Shown here one piece after another: positions 9,471-19,200 of a stretch of DNA of 64,000 nucleotides. Location: contig JAFXRC010000058.1 of assembly GCA_017526585.1 (NCBI GenBank), positions 46,641-110,640 of the forward strand, given 5' to 3'. Made by a program: the position numbers and the translations under genes. Under the pieces are notes generated by a model that was given only the letters and a program-made list of their open reading frames with translations, did not search any database and was not told where the DNA came from. This stretch comes from Fibrobacter sp. (GTDB lineage: Bacteria; Fibrobacterota; Fibrobacteria; Fibrobacterales; Fibrobacteraceae). Numbering within the stretch: the first letter of the stretch is position 1; each line of letters starts with the position of its first letter.

Positions 9471-10712
9471 TTATTCACAGATGGAAACCGTCCCTGGAGT
9501 CGGTTTCCCGATGCACCACGCAGCGGAATCGCTGCGTGTTTTCCATGATTCAAGGAGCAGCTGCGTGCTGATGCCGTTCTTTGCGCTTGTGGGAACGACA
9601 TTCGTGTGCACGGAGTCGGGGCTTGCCGAGTAGTAGAGCGAGTCGATGGTCTCTCCGTTGCACTTGAGGGCAATGCTGCTCTTGGTGCCCACCAGCGGCG
9701 TCCAGCCGTCGGTGTTGATGTACAGCGGGGGAGTATTTTCCTTGGAGACATCGCCTAGAACAAGTGCCTGCCGCGGCGCAATCTCGCTGACTGTCAGCGG
9801 CATGTACTTTAGGGTCGTCGATGTGCCCGATGCAGAGATCCCTAGGGCGCAGTCGTCAAGAATCAGCGTGTCGAGACTTCCGTTGTAGATTTCGACGAAT
9901 TCGTACTGCGAGCTGTCCTTGCTGTCGGGGCTTGCGAAGAATTCCGTTATTAGGATGTCTTCGGTCCTGGGGCTACGGTAGCTCGCCTTGAGTGGCACGG
10001 TCATTTCGAGTACGCGTTCTTCGGCGGCGCGTATCGATACCGAGACGGCGCTTCGGAGCGAGTTCAGCGTAAGAGTCGGCACGGGGCTGTCCTCGGTGAG
10101 CGTGAATTTGTCGGTTACCTTGTAGATTTCGTCACCGTCGCTGTTGAATAGCGTGATTTCTACATCGTATTCGCGGTTGAGCTTGAGCATTCCGCTCTTG
10201 AAGAGGAACCCTTCGGCGGTCTTTTCCATCGGGATTTCGTAGCGGTCGCTTCCCGAAGAAAGCGTCATGCGCCCGTCTGCGATTCCCGCGTCGTTTTTCA
10301 GCCCAAGCGGCACTTCGACATACACGAAGCCCACGACGGGGTGCATCTGGATATTCAAATCGACGTTTGTGCCCGCTTCGAGCCTCGTCTCCAGTTCGCC
10401 GAGCTGCATCAGGGCGCCGTTCGCGTAGAGCTTCGCCTTAAATTTCCAGTTGTCGCTTGGGAACAGGTCCATGCTGAATGTTGGATTGTCGGCGGGACGG
10501 ACATAGTGGAGCGTGTCGGTTCCGTAGCAGTATAGCACCAGGCTGTCGAGCAGCGGCGGGGTCTTGTAGGCGAGGCTGAGCGCGACCGATGCCGTGCCCG
10601 ACTTGCCGATGGTTGCACTTGTTTCGTGGGAATCGCTGCCGCAGTTCCAGAGCGAAAGGGCGCACAGGAACGATGCGGCTATCTTGGCGTGTTTTTTCAT
10701 CATAGGACTCAT
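9471..10712 (-). CDS. Lipoprotein with C-terminal lamin-tail domain
   Basis: 413 residues. The signal peptide ends L-W-N-C, a lipobox. The N-terminal ~230 residues form a beta-rich region with no recognised family. From about residue 245 the sequence reads D-I-L-I-T-E-F-F-A-S-P, Y-E-F-V-E-I-Y-N and L-D-D-C, the pattern of the lamin-tail domain common in bacterial surface proteins. GGAGG precedes the ATG at 10712 by 4 nt, and a second ATG lies nine bases further on. A TATCTTTC box is 47 nt upstream. The gene converges on the receiver-like gene, with 6 nt between the stops. Function unknown; likely cell-surface binding. Confidence 0.75.
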   Translation of the reverse strand: MSPMMKKHAKIAASFLCALSLWNCGSDSHETSATIGKSGTASVALSLAYKTPPLLDSLVLYCYGTDTLHYVRPADNPTFSMDLFPSDNWKFKAKLYANGALMQLGELETRLEAGTNVDLNIQMHPVVGFVYVEVPLGLKNDAGIADGRMTLSSGSDRYEIPMEKTAEGFLFKSGMLKLNREYDVEITLFNSDGDEIYKVTDKFTLTEDSPVPTLTLNSLRSAVSVSIRAAEERVLEMTVPLKASYRSPRTEDILITEFFASPDSKDSSQYEFVEIYNGSLDTLILDDCALGISASGTSTTLKYMPLTVSEIAPRQALVLGDVSKENTPPLYINTDGWTPLVGTKSSIALKCNGETIDSLYYSASPDSVHTNVVPTSAKNGISTQLLLESWKTRSDSAAWCIGKPTPGTVSICE

Positions 10713-10759
10713 GATACCTCCATTTGGTTGAGTGGTCCTATGTACTAATACGCCGGTGC

Positions 10760-10767
10760 GAAAGATA
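10760..10767 (-). promoter_or_regulatory. TAnnTTTG-like promoter box for the lamin-tail lipoprotein
   Basis: TATCTTTC on the minus strand, one base away from TAnnTTTG, 47 nt before the ATG at 10712. Confidence 0.4.
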
Positions 10768-10829
10768 ATGTGGAATTTTACCCCTCTTTTTTCAAAGGGA
10801 ATCGCGTAAAATTTTATTTAGAGATGGTT

Positions 10830-11318
10830 CTATTTCAAAGGCTTTTTGCCGTTTTCCTTGCGGTTGCCCTGCAGCTTGGTGGCGCATGCCTTGTCTTGTC
10901 GTAAAATTTTCACGAGCGCGCTCGGAGTCAAGTTGAACGCCGCCGCGGCTGCCTTGGTATCGCCCGCCTTGGTAGCCATAATGTCGAACACGTGCGCCAC
11001 GAACAGCGGAAAGAGCGCGTTGCTCGGTTGCAGATGCCCGTTGCTTCCGGGAAAGGAAATTTCGGGGTTTGCAGGGGCTTCGCGGACTTGCAGGGCGAGC
11101 GCCATTTGCATTCGGTGCAGTGCATGCACCTTGTTTTCGTGGGCGGATCTCGCTTCGCAGGCTTTGATTTCTAAATTGAATTCCCGAAGGGTGAGCAATA
11201 CTCCCGTATTGGTCTTGTTGCGGTGTTGTCCGCCGGGACCGGATCCCTGGTACCCTTTCAGGGAGCAGGCGCGGAGCAGCTCGTCCAAAGTCATTCTCAA
11301 GTAGGTATCGCGATGCAT
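10830..11318 (-). CDS. Peptide-chain release factor-like protein (GGQ domain)
   Basis: 162 residues. G-S-G-P-G-G-Q (GGQ at residues 29-31) followed by H-R-N-K-T-N-T-G-V-L-L is the catalytic loop of class I release factors, which triggers peptidyl-tRNA hydrolysis. The protein lacks the stop-codon recognition domains of RF1/RF2, so it belongs with small rescue-type or RF-H-like hydrolases. The C-terminal tail is Lys-rich (N-R-K-E-N-G-K-K-P-L-K), as in ArfB, where such a tail enters the ribosome. The ATG at 11318 overlaps the divergent gene's ATG in the palindrome ATGCAT; a later ATG at 11294 is possible. No clear ribosome-binding site precedes either. Confidence 0.75.
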   Translation of the reverse strand: MHRDTYLRMTLDELLRACSLKGYQGSGPGGQHRNKTNTGVLLTLREFNLEIKACEARSAHENKVHALHRMQMALALQVREAPANPEISFPGSNGHLQPSNALFPLFVAHVFDIMATKAGDTKAAAAAFNLTPSALVKILRQDKACATKLQGNRKENGKKPLK

Positions 11319-12035
11319 GTACTGAAAAATAAAATAGTTGTGGTGCTTTCGTCGGTTGCCTTGGCTGCGTTGGCCTGCCTAGGCGGTTGTGCGGGGTCGT
11401 CCGACCAGTCGCAGGTGAAGGAATCTGCCGAAGTCAAGGACGCCAAGGTTCAGGACCGTGAACAGGACAAGCAGAAGATGCTTGAAGACATGTTCCATAA
11501 CTTCCTGATGGCGATTCGCGAAGATACGCCTGCCGACGAGCTGTACGCGATGCTCACGGATTCTTCGGAATACTGGCTGGATACGCTGGAACACCATGCG
11601 CGCATCTATGGCCCTGAAGAGCTGGATACCTGCCAGTTCTATGAAGCCTATTCCATTTTGCTTTACCGTCTCTACGAACGCGAACACCTGTGGCAGGTTC
11701 CCGAAGATCGCATGCTATGGCTTTATTTGTCGAAGGCGGGGGTCATCCATAACTTCACCAAGCTGAAGCTTGGACCGATGAAGGTGAAGAACGACCGCGG
11801 AAGCATTGGTCTTGCGCAGAGCCCCGAAGTCCCCATCATGATTTTCGAGTGGGACGACAAGGCTTGGAAACTGGATCTTGTAGAAACGATTCCCTTGATT
11901 ACGAAGGGTGTCGAGGCAATTGCACTCAAGAAGAGCTGGAGCCACAAGAAACTTGCCCTCTACTGGCTTGACCGCGAATACCACATGCAATACACGAGGC
12001 TCGACGATTCCCTTTGCGAACCTATCGGATTTTAG
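11313..12035 (+). CDS. Lipoprotein of unknown function
   Basis: 240 residues with a signal peptide ending L-G-G-C. The mature part starts with a charged Lys/Glu/Asp-rich spacer (~30-55), then a mainly helical and beta region with no recognised family. The start at 11313 is chosen because it places the signal sequence at the N-terminus; the frame is open upstream but that part would lie inside the divergent gene. It is 6 nt from the next gene and is the first of four co-directional genes ending at 17903, which include the PorU-like peptidase. A role in secretion or the envelope is plausible but only inferred. Confidence 0.7.
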   Translation: MHVLKNKIVVVLSSVALAALACLGGCAGSSDQSQVKESAEVKDAKVQDREQDKQKMLEDMFHNFLMAIREDTPADELYAMLTDSSEYWLDTLEHHARIYGPEELDTCQFYEAYSILLYRLYEREHLWQVPEDRMLWLYLSKAGVIHNFTKLKLGPMKVKNDRGSIGLAQSPEVPIMIFEWDDKAWKLDLVETIPLITKGVEAIALKKSWSHKKLALYWLDREYHMQYTRLDDSLCEPIGF

Positions 12036-12041
12036 CAATCC

Positions 12042-12923
12042 ATGATGAAATTTTTTAGCGCAATTCTGTTGTTTCTTGCCGTTGCGGTTTGCGCGGCTCC
12101 AGTAAAAAAGACTGCTCCGTACACTGCTGGTTCGGCAAAGGTCGTGGGTGCAGTCGAATCCAAGGCTGCGTTTAGCGGTGATCGCCTTTTTGCAGTACTC
12201 GATTCGGTGGGCGGTGCCGGCACATGGATGGAATGGGATGTCAACGGAATCAAGGACCCTTCTCTGATGGATGTCCTGGACCCGATGCTCAAGGGGGCAA
12301 ATAAGCCCGAAATGGTGTGGGTCGTTACGGAACGTTCTAAACCCCTAGTGGCGGTTCTTTTGCCTAAGGGTTCCGGCGAGGTGATACTCTTCTACGAGCT
12401 GAGCTCGCTGAATGCAAAACCGGAGCCGCTTTCGATCAATCCGGTGCTGAGCCCCGATGTAGTCCTTCGCGATTACAGACAAATTTCCGAGACGGAATAT
12501 GTGCATCGTGACAAGGAAAATCTGAAGGTGAAACTGACGCCCAGGGGAATGCGCTTTACTTACGAGAAAAAAGGCGAAGAGCCTCTCCGCATGGAAAGCG
12601 ATTATGTCACGAAGACCTTTGCTGAAAAACAGTCGATTCTTCGCGACTACGAAGACTATTTCAAGTACGAATACTCGCTGATGTTGCGCGCTTTCGTGCA
12701 GTCGACCCGCAGCATTTTCAACTGGCAGGCATGGCACTGGTATATGCCCGAATGGAACGCGAAGTTCTTGATGAGCCGTCGCGAATTGGATGCTATCCTG
12801 GTTCGGGGTGTTGCGCCTTCGATGTTTACGCTTTTTAAGGCAAAAACAGTTCGCGGCGAAACTGTCGAATTCAGGTGCAATGGAAATGGCTTCTGGGAGT
12901 TGGAAGTAATTGGGCTCGAATAG
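12042..12923 (+). CDS. Exported protein of unknown function
   Basis: 293 residues with an N-terminal signal peptide cleaved near V-C-A-A-P (Sec type, no lipobox match). The mature sequence is a mixed alpha/beta soluble domain with many aromatics towards the C-terminus; no family recognised. It starts 6 nt after the previous lipoprotein and ends 22 nt before the PorU-like gene, though that gene seems to have its own promoter box. Two consecutive ATGs (12042, 12045) could serve as start, and no ribosome-binding site is evident. Confidence 0.7.
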   Translation: MMKFFSAILLFLAVAVCAAPVKKTAPYTAGSAKVVGAVESKAAFSGDRLFAVLDSVGGAGTWMEWDVNGIKDPSLMDVLDPMLKGANKPEMVWVVTERSKPLVAVLLPKGSGEVILFYELSSLNAKPEPLSINPVLSPDVVLRDYRQISETEYVHRDKENLKVKLTPRGMRFTYEKKGEEPLRMESDYVTKTFAEKQSILRDYEDYFKYEYSLMLRAFVQSTRSIFNWQAWHWYMPEWNAKFLMSRRELDAILVRGVAPSMFTLFKAKTVRGETVEFRCNGNGFWELEVIGLE

Positions 12924-12933
12924 CTAATTTTGC

Positions 12934-12941
12934 TATTTTAG
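12934..12941 (+). promoter_or_regulatory. Promoter box before the PorU-like gene
   Basis: TATTTTAG, close to TAnnTTTG, with 4 nt to the GTG at 12946. The spacing equals that seen at purN and mnmE. Confidence 0.4.
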
Positions 12942-12945
12942 GGCA

Positions 12946-15900
12946 GTGAAGTTTTTCGTCGTTGCAATACTCTTTTTGATTCTCGGTGCGGCATCCCCGT
13001 TTGCGCGCGTCATCGAAGATTCCAGGAATCGTTTTGTCCTGGATGATGTCGTCATGGAATCAAGTGTGCATGCTTGCAATTCCCCTGAAGACCGTGGGGC
13101 GATGTTCCTTCCGGAAAATGCTGCTTACCTCGACGGAAACTCGATGCCTTTTCGCCACTACCGCGTGGCGCTACCTTCTCGGCAGAAACCTTCTGTTTCG
13201 GTGACGGACCAGAAGACGGTTCCTTTGAATAAAACCCTTTGTAAGGGTGGACCCGGCGGAGAAACCGATGTGTTGAAGTTCCTGCCGGTTGATGTGTCGG
13301 AACCCATGCTTCGCGATGGTCTTTGGATGACCGACGTTCGCGTTCCCCTTTATGTGAAAAATGGAGGCTCCGTTTCCCTTCGCAAAAATTTTAGATTGAC
13401 CGTGTCGTTTGCGTCTTCTGCTCAGGGGGTGAATCCGGGTGACCGCGCCCTTTCGCGAGTAGAGAACCCAAAGGCTGCTTCGCGTTTTGGAGTTTCGAAG
13501 TCGGGGGCTATCCGTGCGCTGCGTAAAAGCGCCTCTGATGCGGTATCCGACGTGACCTTCCTGGCGAAGTTCCAGGTGGGCGACAAGAATGTGGCGAACA
13601 ACAGCGAAGATGGTTTGTACGCAGTGGAGTATAAGACGATTCGCACGGCACTTCTAGCTTGGCAGCGTCAAGAGGAACTGGACGGTATTCCGGTAGACCG
13701 TATCTGCCTCTATGGTGCGTCTCCCGATACGCTTGCAGAAATGGGTCCTGGATCAAGGGAACGCAATCCGAATCAGATATTTGAAATCCCCATCGAAATA
13801 CGCGACCATTCGTCCAGCGGAAGCAAGGCGGACGGTATTTTCGGTGAAGGGGACTCCCTGATTTTTGTTGGCTACGGCAACGCTTTTTGGAAACGCGTGG
13901 ATAGTGAAGACCCGTCTATCGAAAGTGGCAAGATGGATTATTTCCATTCCTATTCCCCTTATTCGTTCTACCAGTATTTCCTGTTTGGATATAAGGATTC
14001 CGGCAAGGGCGCTCGCCTTTCGCAGAAGGTTTCGTCTCCGTCGGGAAGCGGAAAGGATATCGCCTGGATGCGCTATGTTCGTGTCGAGCAGGACGCTCTT
14101 CTTCGTGACAGCTATTTTGGAAAGCCTCTCGATTGGGAATCCTCTTCGGGCAAAGAATGGTTCTGGCTTTGGCATTCCCGTTTCGATTCGACTTCAGTCA
14201 ATTTGAACTCCGCCGCAACGAACCGCCTTCCGGGATTGGTGGAGGGGGGCAAGCAGTTCGTCGCGATTTCCTATTTCCCGCACCGTTCTGTATGGAAGGA
14301 GACGGCGGTACTTCCGCAAGACCAGCTTGCCAATGTGTACTTGTCGAGTTACAGCTATAGTAACCGCATGTCGTCGATTAATTTTGCAATGGAAGTTAAT
14401 GGCGGTCGTCTGCATCGCTCCGCAATGACTCTTCTGCCGGGTGGAAACTTCCGCATGGACAATCCTGGGCTCAAGGAAAGCGGAAACAGCTACAATCTGG
14501 AAATGCTGCCGAATGATCGTCAATATGACCGCTTTGACGGCTATAGCGTTGCCTACCAGTGGAAGCCTGTGGTCGATTCTGCGGAATGGTTGTTACCGGG
14601 GCGCGTGTCGGGTGTAATCAATGTGCCGGTACCTTCGAATACGCAGGTGCTCAAGTTCGTCGATATGCAGCCGATTGGATTCTTGCAAGCCTCGAATGGT
14701 TCGGCTAAGGATGAGGTCTCGCCAGAAACGGATGTCCGCTACCTGGCGGTTCGAAACGGTGCATACCGTTCGGGACTGATCGTAGAGGGATTTCCGGTAC
14801 ATGATGCTGGACTTCTCAAGGATCTCTCGCGTCCAAATTCGAAGCTTGAATATCTGATTATAACGCCGCAGGAATTTGCCGCCCCGGCGAAGGCTCTCGC
14901 TGAATTCCGTTCGGATGGTTCCGCTTCGACGACCTATGCGACCTCGGTGGTGGCTGTCGAGGATATCTATAACCGTTATACGGGCGGTCGCCTTTCCCCG
15001 GTCGCGATTCGCAACTATATTTCGTATGTGTACTCGGTGTGCCCGAATCTGCGCTATGTGTTGCTTGTCGGAGCGGGCACCTACGATTACCGCGGCTTCA
15101 ATAGCAAATTGAGTGCGTCCTATATGCCGCCGTTTGAAAAGGAAGACGCCGCGGTGGAAGACTTCTTTGCGACTCTTGATTCGGGAGAAATTTGCCTGTA
15201 CGGTAAATACGATTTGGATGTTGCGCTGGGACGCTTGCCGGTTTCGTCTGTTAGCGAATTCGCGAGTTATATCGAGAAGGTTAAGGACTACGAAAAACGT
15301 GGTGTGATGGATTTCTCGGATTGGCGTTCTACGCTGCTGCATACGGCAGACGATGCTAAGAACAACGGGGTGACGGATTACACGGAACATACGAAGCTCC
15401 AGGAAGAAATGGTCCGCGCTATTGACGCCATGGCGGAGCTTAAAGGGGAACGCTGGAATTTTAAGAAAATCTATTTGCTTGAATATCCCGAAGACGCCGC
15501 TGGTCAGAAAAAGGATGCCGCAGAAAACTTTATCAATATCTTGAACCAGGGAGCACTCTTTACTACCTATTTTGGACACGGTTCCAAGACGGATTGGGCT
15601 GCCGAGGGGCTTTTGAAGCCGAGCTATATTCCGAAGCTTTCCAACAAGGGACGTTATACTATCCTGGGCTCGTTCTCCTGTACGGTAGGCCGCTTTGATG
15701 AAGGAAATGCCCGTTCCCTTTCCGAAGAGTTCCTCTTGACGCCTCATGTGGGGTCGATAGTGTCAATCGGTGCGACTCGTGAAACTTTTGCTGATTACAA
15801 TGCGAAGTTTGGCAAGAACCTTTTGCTGAACGCCTTGACGAACAACGGTGAAACGATTGGCATGGCGATGCTTGCGACCAAGAGACAAGCGGGTCTCGAT

Positions 15901-17031
15901 ACATCAAGACAGCGTTATAACAATGAACGCTATGTGTTGCTGGGTGAACCTGTTATTCAGATGCCGAGCAATGACTTGAAAATTTCGTTGGATTCCCCGA
16001 TTGATTCTGTCAAGGCTCTCGACAAGATGACGCTTTCCGGCTCTGTTCAGGGGATGGATGACGGTTATATCAATCTGGTGCTTAGGGAAGGCCGCCTGCA
16101 GAGAAGGCTTTCTCTCGAAGTCAATGACGACTCTGTCGATGTCTTTTATGATGGCGCCCTGATTTATTCGGAAAAAATTCCTGTGAAGGGCGGACGCTTC
16201 TCTACGGAATTCGTGACTCCACGCAAAATTTCGATCGGTGATACGGCTGCAGAATTTTCAGCCTGGGCGTATACGACCAAGAGTCCCTCTGTCGGAAAGT
16301 CCTGGATTCGCGACTTGGTGCTTGGCGGTATCTCGGATTATGCGGATTCCTTGAGTGATTCGATTCCGCCATCGATTCAGGTGCGTTCGTGTTATGCGGG
16401 TGGTCTTTCAGCGTCGTTTTCTGATGGAGAAACGGTCAAGCTGCAGTCCCCGGCATGCCTAGAAGTGGTTGTCGAAGATTCGACGGCAATCGACTATAGG
16501 GAGCAGGCGGATGAAGGCGTTTCTTTCGAGGTGGTGGGCGTGCAGAACCCCTTCCATCCGTGGCCGTTCCTGGAACAGACTTCCAAGCGCGCCAAGGTCC
16601 GCATGAACTTCAGTACGGAACAGTACCCGCCAGGAAAGTACCTTTTCAAGGTGGCGGCAAACGATGTGCTGGACAATAGGGCTGTCAAGACGCTTCAGCT
16701 GGAAATCACCGACGACATGAAGGCTGGTCTTGCCGATGTGTTCAATGTTCCCAATCCGATGGGCAAGAAGGGCACGACTTTCTACTTTAAGAATTTGGCT
16801 GTCGATAGAGAAAGTAAAGTCGATATCTTTATCTACAACCAGAATGGCAAATTGGTGCGCGTCATCAAGAATGCGGTTTCGGGTGTAACACATTGGAATG
16901 GTCATGACAATCATGGTCGCTTGCTTGCGAATGGCCTGTACCATTATGTGGTGCGCAGTACCGTGTCGGCTACTGAAAAGTTCGGGCAGAAAACTTGGAC
17001 TAAAAAACAGAAACTACTGATTTCGAGGTAA
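12946..17031 (+). CDS. porU: PorU-like C25 (gingipain-type) peptidase, T9SS sortase candidate
   Basis: 1361 residues; P. gingivalis PorU is ~1150. A signal peptide (1-20) is followed by a long beta-rich N-terminal region and then a C25 peptidase domain (~680-1010). That domain has F-G-H-G-S (His878) and G-S-F-S-C (Cys912), a 34-residue His-Cys spacing close to that of gingipains. The last ~90 residues (N-V-P-N-P-M onward; V-R-V-I-K-N, W-N-G-H-D-N, G-L-Y-H-Y-V-V) form a FlgD/T9SS-type beta domain. PorU removes the C-terminal signal of T9SS cargo and attaches the cargo to the cell surface. The GH9 cellulase in this window carries such a signal. An ordinary secreted C25 peptidase is the alternative. 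Start: GTG. Confidence 0.78.
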   Translation: MKFFVVAILFLILGAASPFARVIEDSRNRFVLDDVVMESSVHACNSPEDRGAMFLPENAAYLDGNSMPFRHYRVALPSRQKPSVSVTDQKTVPLNKTLCKGGPGGETDVLKFLPVDVSEPMLRDGLWMTDVRVPLYVKNGGSVSLRKNFRLTVSFASSAQGVNPGDRALSRVENPKAASRFGVSKSGAIRALRKSASDAVSDVTFLAKFQVGDKNVANNSEDGLYAVEYKTIRTALLAWQRQEELDGIPVDRICLYGASPDTLAEMGPGSRERNPNQIFEIPIEIRDHSSSGSKADGIFGEGDSLIFVGYGNAFWKRVDSEDPSIESGKMDYFHSYSPYSFYQYFLFGYKDSGKGARLSQKVSSPSGSGKDIAWMRYVRVEQDALLRDSYFGKPLDWESSSGKEWFWLWHSRFDSTSVNLNSAATNRLPGLVEGGKQFVAISYFPHRSVWKETAVLPQDQLANVYLSSYSYSNRMSSINFAMEVNGGRLHRSAMTLLPGGNFRMDNPGLKESGNSYNLEMLPNDRQYDRFDGYSVAYQWKPVVDSAEWLLPGRVSGVINVPVPSNTQVLKFVDMQPIGFLQASNGSAKDEVSPETDVRYLAVRNGAYRSGLIVEGFPVHDAGLLKDLSRPNSKLEYLIITPQEFAAPAKALAEFRSDGSASTTYATSVVAVEDIYNRYTGGRLSPVAIRNYISYVYSVCPNLRYVLLVGAGTYDYRGFNSKLSASYMPPFEKEDAAVEDFFATLDSGEICLYGKYDLDVALGRLPVSSVSEFASYIEKVKDYEKRGVMDFSDWRSTLLHTADDAKNNGVTDYTEHTKLQEEMVRAIDAMAELKGERWNFKKIYLLEYPEDAAGQKKDAAENFINILNQGALFTTYFGHGSKTDWAAEGLLKPSYIPKLSNKGRYTILGSFSCTVGRFDEGNARSLSEEFLLTPHVGSIVSIGATRETFADYNAKFGKNLLLNALTNNGETIGMAMLATKRQAGLDTSRQRYNNERYVLLGEPVIQMPSNDLKISLDSPIDSVKALDKMTLSGSVQGMDDGYINLVLREGRLQRRLSLEVNDDSVDVFYDGALIYSEKIPVKGGRFSTEFVTPRKISIGDTAAEFSAWAYTTKSPSVGKSWIRDLVLGGISDYADSLSDSIPPSIQVRSCYAGGLSASFSDGETVKLQSPACLEVVVEDSTAIDYREQADEGVSFEVVGVQNPFHPWPFLEQTSKRAKVRMNFSTEQYPPGKYLFKVAANDVLDNRAVKTLQLEITDDMKAGLADVFNVPNPMGKKGTTFYFKNLAVDRESKVDIFIYNQNGKLVRVIKNAVSGVTHWNGHDNHGRLLANGLYHYVVRSTVSATEKFGQKTWTKKQKLLISR

Positions 17032-17033
17032 TA

Positions 17034-17903
17034 ATGGATTTAAGAGAAAAACCGGGCAAGGTTCAGACTTTTTTGGAACTGATGCTGCGTTTTCGTCTGA
17101 TTGCACTTGTGGTGATTGTGGTTGCAACGGTCACGTTTGCAGCGACAAGGTTGTCTGAAATCGTGAGCCTTCCGCTGGGGGCTTCCGAAGCGTTTGGCAT
17201 GTGGATTGCCGAAATAGAGAATATACAGGGGGTATGGAGCTCGGCTCAGTACCTAACCGTTGCTGGGCTTGCCTGCGTTGTGATGCTGTTTGTCTTTGGC
17301 GGAATTCGTGCAGGAATCGCCTCCATTGTTTCAACAGCGCTTTCCCTTGCCGCCTTGTATGTGCTGGGAGGCGCCGAAAGCATGCCGCTTCCGATGTTTG
17401 GAATCCTTGCACTCGTTTCGCTGGTGCTGATTCTGTTTGTCAAGTGGTCCGTGGCTTGCATGCTTTTCCCGTTCGTGCTCGCGTGGGCGTTCCTGAGTGG
17501 AGTCTTGAGCGTTGTTCCTTGGTCGCCCGATGACCCGCCGTATCTGGTGTGGGCTGTGTTTTCGACATTTGCGTTTGCAAACTCCATGGCTTTTGCGATG
17601 GTCGCAGGCAAGCATCTTGGCGCCGGCGATCCGCAGGCGGGTTCCCTGGTGAAGGCTGCAAAGCAGATGCTCACGCCGGTTCTTGTCGGCTCGCTTTTGC
17701 TGGTGACTGCGATCTCTGTGGATGTATCCGGTGATGCGAATCTGCCTTATTCCGCCCTGTGGTTTGGCATTTTGGTAGCCTGGTTCTTTGTGTTCCTGTT
17801 CTCTATTTCGAGCTTTGCTCCGTGGGAACGCCTGCGTGCCGGTTCTCGCCGTGTCGAAATGAAGGATAAGAAGAAAAAGTCACCGGCAAAAAAGAAGAAG
17901 TAG
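17034..17903 (+). CDS. Polytopic membrane protein after the PorU-like gene
   Basis: 289 residues, about eight predicted membrane helices and a Lys-rich cytoplasmic tail (K-D-K-K-K-K-S-P-A-K-K-K-K). The segment from ~195 to ~260 (A-N-S-M-A-F-A, L-V-K-A-A-K-Q-M-L-T-P-V-L-V-G-S) resembles the membrane half of RND/MMPL-type proteins, but no proton-relay motif or periplasmic domain is present, so I do not assign a family. GAGGT precedes the ATG and the gene starts 2 nt after the PorU-like stop, so the two are translationally close and may act together. Confidence 0.65.
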   Translation: MDLREKPGKVQTFLELMLRFRLIALVVIVVATVTFAATRLSEIVSLPLGASEAFGMWIAEIENIQGVWSSAQYLTVAGLACVVMLFVFGGIRAGIASIVSTALSLAALYVLGGAESMPLPMFGILALVSLVLILFVKWSVACMLFPFVLAWAFLSGVLSVVPWSPDDPPYLVWAVFSTFAFANSMAFAMVAGKHLGAGDPQAGSLVKAAKQMLTPVLVGSLLLVTAISVDVSGDANLPYSALWFGILVAWFFVFLFSISSFAPWERLRAGSRRVEMKDKKKKSPAKKKK

Positions 17904-17949
17904 GTTTAAGGAGCGCAAGCGATAATCGCGCAACCGAAGCACATGAAAA

Positions 17950-17977
17950 AGGCTCGTCACTTGACGAGCCTCAATTT
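17950..17977. terminator. Convergent terminator, metK / membrane protein
   Basis: AGGCTCGTCA and TGACGAGCCT form a 10-bp stem with a minimal loop. On the minus strand TTTTT follows directly, a good metK terminator; on the plus strand the tail is CAATTTTT, weaker. Confidence 0.8.
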
Positions 17978-17994
17978 TTATGGAAAGATACCGC

Positions 17995-19185
17995 TTAGAT
18001 TTTAGCGAGTTTTTTCAATGTGGCTGCTTTATCCGTTTTCTCCCAGGTGAAGCGAGCGCCGGTGCGGCCAAAGTGACCAAGCGCTGCGGTAGCCTGGTAA
18101 CCCGGCTTCTTCAGGTCGAGCATCTTGACGATGCCGGCCGGAGAGAGGTCGAAGGTCTTTGCGACAATGGCTTCGATTTCGCGGTCGCTGATCTTACCCG
18201 TGCCGAAGGTGTTTACGAGAACAGACACCGGCTTGGAGTAACCGATGGCGTAGGCGAGCTGGACTTCGCAACGGTAGGCGAGGTCTGCAGCGACAATGTT
18301 CTTTGCCACGTAGCGTGCGGCGTAGGCGGCGCTGCGGTCCACCTTGGAGGGGTCCTTGCCGCTGAAGGCGCCACCACCGTGACGGCCCATGCCGCCGTAG
18401 GTGTCGACGATAATTTTACGACCGGTGAGGCCGCAGTCACCGTGCGGGCCACCGACCACGAACTTGCCGGTCGGGTTCACGAGGTAACGGGTCTTCTTGT
18501 CGAGCAACTTGGCCGGAATCACCTTCTTGATGAGCTTTTCGATGATTTCCTTTTCGATCGTGGCGTGCTTGAGTTCCTTGCCGTTCACGAATTCGTCGTG
18601 CTGGGTAGAAATCACGACAGTGTCCACGCGGACCGGCTTATCGTTTTCGTCATATTCCACAGTCACCTGGGACTTGGCGTCCGGGCGGAGCCACTTGATC
18701 TTGCCCTTTTCGCGGAGGTTCTGGATTTCTTCCATGAGCTTGTGGGCGAGGCTGATCGGGAGAGGCATCAGTTCCTTGGTTTCCTTCACGGCATAACCGA
18801 ACATCATGCCCTGGTCGCCGGCACCCTGCTTGTCATCTTCCTTGCCGTCGGCAGCCTTGGCGTCCACGCCCTGAGCGATGTCCGGAGACTGCTTGTCCAT
18901 AGCGACGAGCACGGAGCAGCCCTTGTAGTCGAAGGCGAGTTCCGGATTCACGTAGCCGATACCCTTGATGGTCTTGCGGGCAATCTGCTGGTAGTCGATG
19001 ACTGCCTTGGTGGTGATTTCGCCGGAAATCACGACGAGGCCCGTGTTCACGAGAGTTTCGCAAGCCACGCGGCTGTTCGGGTCTTGGGCGAGGCAGGCGT
19101 CGAGGATAGCGTCCGAAATCTGGTCGCAAACTTTGTCGGGGTGTCCCTTGGACACCGATTCAGAGGTAAAGAGATAATGTGCCAT
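17995..19185 (-). CDS. metK: S-adenosylmethionine synthetase
   Basis: 396 residues, normal length. MetK makes SAM from methionine and ATP. Visible signatures: the N-terminal [11 protein letters not shown], the hexapeptide loop region G-A-G-D-Q-G, and [16 protein letters not shown] of the P-loop-like segment. AAGGAG lies 6-7 nt before the ATG. The leader contains an 8-bp inverted repeat (19201-19253), but I could not match it to a known SAM riboswitch. The gene stands alone between convergent and divergent neighbours. Confidence 0.97.
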   Translation of the reverse strand: MAHYLFTSESVSKGHPDKVCDQISDAILDACLAQDPNSRVACETLVNTGLVVISGEITTKAVIDYQQIARKTIKGIGYVNPELAFDYKGCSVLVAMDKQSPDIAQGVDAKAADGKEDDKQGAGDQGMMFGYAVKETKELMPLPISLAHKLMEEIQNLREKGKIKWLRPDAKSQVTVEYDENDKPVRVDTVVISTQHDEFVNGKELKHATIEKEIIEKLIKKVIPAKLLDKKTRYLVNPTGKFVVGGPHGDCGLTGRKIIVDTYGGMGRHGGGAFSGKDPSKVDRSAAYAARYVAKNIVAADLAYRCEVQLAYAIGYSKPVSVLVNTFGTGKISDREIEAIVAKTFDLSPAGIVKMLDLKKPGYQATAALGHFGRTGARFTWEKTDKAATLKKLAKI

Positions 19186-19200
19186 GTAGGCTCCTTCATG

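Noticed and set aside
9483..9508. GGAAACCG/CGGTTTCC hairpin as a shared terminator
   Set aside because: It lies inside the coding end of the lamin-tail gene and has no T-run on either strand.
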